Source: Spirochaetales bacterium
Lineage (GTDB): Bacteria > Spirochaetota > Spirochaetia > DTKZ01
Direction: 5' to 3'
Assembly (NCBI GenBank): GCA_031280945.1
Contig: JAITGB010000201.1
Location: 1-6,772 of the forward strand
DNA length: 6,772 nt
Below the pieces are notes generated by a model. It was given only the letters and a program-made list of their open reading frames with translations. It did not search any database and was not told the origin of the DNA. A program made the position numbers and the translations under genes. Numbering within the stretch: position 1 is the stretch's first letter; the number at the start of each line of letters is the position of its first letter. Positions 5,224-6,772 of this stretch are shown in pieces.

Positions 5224-6234
5224 CTACTTACCCGCGATGATTTTCCGCATGGTATCAAGCTCCGCCTGGGTCAGCCTTCCTTCCTGCAAATACTGGTCAT
5301 ACACCACCTCAACAGCTTTTTTGAACGCATCCCGCTCTGCGGCTGAAAGCTCATACACCTCTGCGTGCTTTTTGATTTCATTAAGCGCCGCCTCTTGATT
5401 GTCCGCAATCGCCTTGTTGTTTACCAGCATGGATTCAATGCTCGCTTCCTGCATAATCTTCTTAAAGTTTTCAGGAAGACCATTATACCAGGCGAGGTTT
5501 ACATAGAAAGGGTCCGGGTGGAATTGATACTTGATAGCCGTAAAATACTTCTGCACCTCAAAAAATTTCATGCCCACAACGTTGACCCACGGATTCTCCT
5601 GCCCGTCAGCAACGCCGGTCTTGAGCGCCATGTACAAATCCGCATAAGGAATGGACACCGTACTCGCCCCCAGGGCCTTAAATGTTTTGTCAATCGTATC
5701 CATGCCGTTGGTACGCATCTTCAAACCCGCAAGGTCCGCGGGCTTCGTGATGGCGCGCTTGTTATTCGAAAACTGCCGAAACCCGCCCGCATCGCCAAGA
5801 CCCAAAATAATCGCCCCGTCTTTCTGCGAATCCGCGCACACTTCCCGCGCAAAATCGGAATTCATCAAGCGGTTGATTTCGTCAGCATTTTCGCAGAGGA
5901 AAGGAAGCGAAAAAATCAGGAGCTTCGGCAAAAAGTCGAACTGCCCGCCCCGGAAACCCTGAATAACGCCGGAACAGACCTGCTCAAGCATCTCCTTTTC
6001 CGTACCAAGCTGCCCCGAATGATACACCGTAACCTGCACCGCGCCGCTTGTCTTCTCTTCAACGTACTTTTCAAACGCCTGCAGCGAAATTTGCCGCGGA
6101 TTCCCCTCCGGCTGCGCATGGCCTATTTTCATTTCATAGGTCTTGGCCGCCTCCACACTTTCGCTTTTTTTGGAACAGCCGCCGGCCGCTGCCAAAATGA
6201 GCAGAATTGATACTACGGAAAACAGTTTTTTCAT
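5224..6234 (-). CDS. dctP: TRAP transporter substrate-binding lipoprotein DctP
   Basis: Extracytoplasmic substrate-binding protein of the TRAP transporter, 336 residues. It captures the substrate outside the inner membrane and delivers it to DctQM. The N-terminus is a lipoprotein signal: MKK, a hydrophobic stretch, then LAAAGGC with Cys20 as the lipidated residue, so the protein is membrane-tethered, in contrast to the soluble binding proteins of many proteobacteria. Family features include YHSGQLGTEKEMLEQVCSG (71-89), DLAGLKMRTNGMD (167-179), where R174 is at the position of the arginine that salt-bridges the substrate carboxylate, and GVADGQENPW (207-216). R153 in GFRQF may also contact substrate. 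The ATG at 6234 follows AAGGAG at good spacing. A strong promoter lies 55 bp upstream and a terminator follows, favouring high expression. The substrate is probably an organic acid; C4-dicarboxylate, sugar acid or other cannot be told apart here. Confidence 0.95.
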   Translation of the reverse strand: MKKLFSVVSILLILAAAGGCSKKSESVEAAKTYEMKIGHAQPEGNPRQISLQAFEKYVEEKTSGAVQVTVYHSGQLGTEKEMLEQVCSGVIQGFRGGQFDFLPKLLIFSLPFLCENADEINRLMNSDFAREVCADSQKDGAIILGLGDAGGFRQFSNNKRAITKPADLAGLKMRTNGMDTIDKTFKALGASTVSIPYADLYMALKTGVADGQENPWVNVVGMKFFEVQKYFTAIKYQFHPDPFYVNLAWYNGLPENFKKIMQEASIESMLVNNKAIADNQEAALNEIKKHAEVYELSAAERDAFKKAVEVVYDQYLQEGRLTQAELDTMRKIIAGK

Positions 6235-6288
6235 GTGATTCTCCTTGCATTTTTCCTGAATAAGCGCTCTTTTAATAGTAATAACCGC

Positions 6289-6317
6289 ATTTTAGTCGCA
6301 TATATGCAGTGTGTCAA
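6289..6317 (-). promoter_or_regulatory. Strong sigma70-type promoter of the TRAP operon
   Basis: On the minus strand a perfect TTGACA (6317-6312), a 17-bp spacer and TAAAAT (6294-6289, 5/6) make the best promoter in the window. Expected initiation near 6282 gives a leader of about 48 nt ending in AAGGAG before the dctP ATG. The spacer contains a perfect palindrome that could be an operator. Confidence 0.85.
6298..6307. promoter_or_regulatory. Perfect palindrome in the dctP promoter spacer, possible operator
   Basis: GCATATATGC is a perfect 10-bp palindrome lying wholly between the -35 and -10 of the dctP promoter. A repressor bound there would block RNA polymerase. It is short, so chance is possible, and no linked regulator gene is visible. 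Confidence 0.35.
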
Positions 6318-6333
6318 GAAAAACAGGGGCGCA

Positions 6334-6356
6334 TTTTTTGCCCGTTGGGCAAAAAA
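6334..6356. repeat. Perfect inverted repeat, T-first orientation
   Basis: TTTTTTGCCC (6334-6343) and GGGCAAAAAA (6347-6356) are exact 10-bp arms around a 3-nt loop. On both strands the T-run comes before the stem and the A-run after it, the reverse of an intrinsic terminator. It lies 17 bp upstream of the dctP -35 box. Confidence 0.8.
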
Positions 6357-6367
6357 CCGGGCTTTGC

Positions 6368-6410
6368 GGGGCTTCGGTCTTGGCCTGGCGGCCAAGACGC
6401 CTTCGGCCCC
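6368..6410. repeat. GC-rich inverted repeat
   Basis: GTCTTGGCC (6377-6385), loop TGGC and GGCCAAGAC (6390-6398) form a perfect 9-bp stem. Outer arms GGGGC (6368-6372) and GCCCC (6406-6410) can extend it across internal loops that both contain TTCG. There is no T-run on either side. It is the core of the structured spacer upstream of dctP and has the look of a dispersed intergenic repeat, though no second copy is in this window. Confidence 0.7.
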
Positions 6411-6446
6411 CTCCAATCCCTTGCGCGGCTTTGGCCCTAATCGCGT

Positions 6447-6481
6447 TTTTGAGGGGGGCGAGCCGCTCCAGCTCCTCAAAA
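6447..6481. repeat. Inverted repeat TTTTGAGG / CCTCAAAA
   Basis: Eight-base arms (6447-6454 and 6474-6481) are exact complements around a 19-nt GC-rich loop. As with the repeat at 6334-6356, T precedes and A follows on both strands, so it is not a classical terminator. A further CCTCAAAA lies at about 6510. Confidence 0.6.
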
Positions 6482-6617
6482 CCCCTCCCAAAAAACGGTA
6501 TCACATTCCCCTCAAAAACTGCCGAAAATGAAAAAGGCTTGACAGATTTACAAAGGAATCCGCACAGTATACCGGAGAACGCGGGACGTTCCGGGGAAAA
6601 ACCCAACCGCCTTCCCC

Positions 6618-6663
6618 TTGCGTGGGTAAATTTTTTGGACTAAAATTGGAGTCAGGGTATACA
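6618..6663 (+). promoter_or_regulatory. Candidate plus-strand promoter(s), divergent from dctP
   Basis: Two overlapping readings are possible, each with a 17-bp spacer. One is TTGCGT (6618-6623) with TAAAAT (6641-6646); the other is TTGGAC (6635-6640) with TATACA (6658-6663). Neither has a good -35. Transcription from here would produce a leader running through the hairpin at 6691-6705 and the AAGGAG at 6713-6718 towards the window end. Confidence 0.35.
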
Positions 6664-6682
6664 AAAGTGAAAAATCGCTGCA

Positions 6683-6718
6683 CAGGTAACGCCGCATACA
6701 GCGGCTCTGGACAAGGAG
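6683..6718 (+). other. Structured leader with hairpin and AAGGAG motif
   Basis: GCCGC (6691-6695), a 5-nt loop and GCGGC (6701-6705) form a clean hairpin; CAG (6683-6685) and CTG (6707-6709) can close it further. AAGGAG (6713-6718) follows. No ATG, GTG or TTG lies at usable distance; only an ATT at 6725 is well spaced. The stretch looks like a 5' leader, but the gene it would serve is not visible. Confidence 0.3.
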
Positions 6719-6738
6719 AAGACTATTAAAGGACTGTT

Positions 6739-6769
6739 GGGGGGGCGCCGCCGCCCCCCCCGCCGGGGG
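6739..6769. repeat. G7/C8/G5 inverted repeat at window edge
   Basis: GGGGGGGCG (6739-6747) and CGCCCCCCC (6752-6760) are exact 9-bp arms with a 4-nt loop. The C-run can instead pair with GGGGG at 6765-6769, giving two mutually exclusive hairpins. No T-run is seen before the window ends, so the element may continue. Confidence 0.65.
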
Positions 6770-6772
6770 ACG

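Larger units (their letters stand above)
6235..6772. other. Gene-poor spacer upstream of dctP
   Basis: No convincing gene is present on either strand here. Open frames exist but lack ribosome-binding sites, cross perfect palindromes and resemble no family. What it holds, from 6235 upwards, is the dctP leader and promoter, a run of inverted repeats (6334-6481), an AT-richer stretch with an imperfect dyad (6572-6594), a possible plus-strand promoter (6618-6663), a small hairpin (6691-6705), an AAGGAG (6713-6718) and a G7/C8 hairpin at the edge. The layout fits a divergent spacer whose right-hand gene, if any, lies beyond the window. Confidence 0.7.

Noticed and set aside
5365..6210. Long plus-strand open frame opposite dctP
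   Set aside because: It is antisense to a full-length, motif-complete binding protein. Its translation is basic and featureless.
6334..6356. Bidirectional rho-independent terminator
   Set aside because: The T-run is on the 5' side and the A-run on the 3' side of the stem on both strands, so no U-run follows the hairpin in either transcript.
6539..6573. Plus-strand promoter with perfect TTGACA at 6539-6544
   Set aside because: The bases 16 to 19 bp downstream do not match a -10. The nearest TATACC is 23 bp away.
6235..6643. Overlapping open frames in the spacer upstream of dctP
   Set aside because: They run through perfect palindromes and a strong promoter, lack ribosome-binding sites and match no family pattern.
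6667..6729. 20-codon peptide from GTG 6667
   Set aside because: It has no well-spaced ribosome-binding site, overlaps the candidate transcription start and hairpin, and shows no recognisable features.
1..6772. CRISPR array, tRNA, rRNA or insertion sequence
   Set aside because: No regularly spaced direct repeats, cloverleaf, rRNA core sequence or transposase motif was seen on either strand.

Overview
The window looks like a piece of a spirochaete chromosome, most likely Treponema or a close relative. The strongest pointer is the gene at 1889-3121, whose product has the features of the UPF0164 outer-membrane family, known from Treponema. All recognisable genes lie on the minus strand, so the window is best read from its right end to its left. 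No complete plus-strand gene is visible.

Right end (about 6235-6772): a gene-poor, palindrome-dense spacer. It holds a near-consensus minus-strand promoter (TTGACA, 17 bp, TAAAAT) for the transporter operon, several strong inverted repeats, a weaker candidate plus-strand promoter with a structured leader, and a G7/C8 hairpin at the very edge.

Centre-right (3314-6234): a complete three-gene TRAP transporter in the order dctP (lipoprotein binding protein), dctQ (small membrane subunit), dctM (large membrane subunit). A clear intrinsic terminator lies between dctP and dctQ, which should make binding protein more abundant than the membrane subunits. dctQ and dctM are only 2 nt apart. No enzyme gene is linked, so the substrate cannot be read from context.

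Centre-left (1062-3121): a UPF0164 outer-membrane beta-barrel protein with a C-terminal TPR, followed 8 nt later by an RNA m5C methyltransferase of the RsmB/NOP2/NSUN superfamily. The methyltransferase is a catalytic-core-only form whose motif IV resembles NSUN4/NSUN3. The UPF0164 stop codon overlaps the methyltransferase ribosome-binding site, so the two are probably translationally coupled.

Left end (1-1030): a type II toxin-antitoxin pair (antitoxin, then a PIN-domain VapC-like toxin, 14-nt overlap) behind a promoter placed so that the antitoxin mRNA would be leaderless. It is followed by the first 88 codons of a UvrD/Rep/PcrA-family superfamily 1 helicase that runs off the window.

No CRISPR array, tRNA, rRNA or transposase was seen. 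Nothing here is clearly a new multi-gene system. The most unusual items are the NSUN4-like methyltransferase coupled to an outer-membrane protein, the leaderless toxin-antitoxin promoter, and the structured spacer upstream of dctP.
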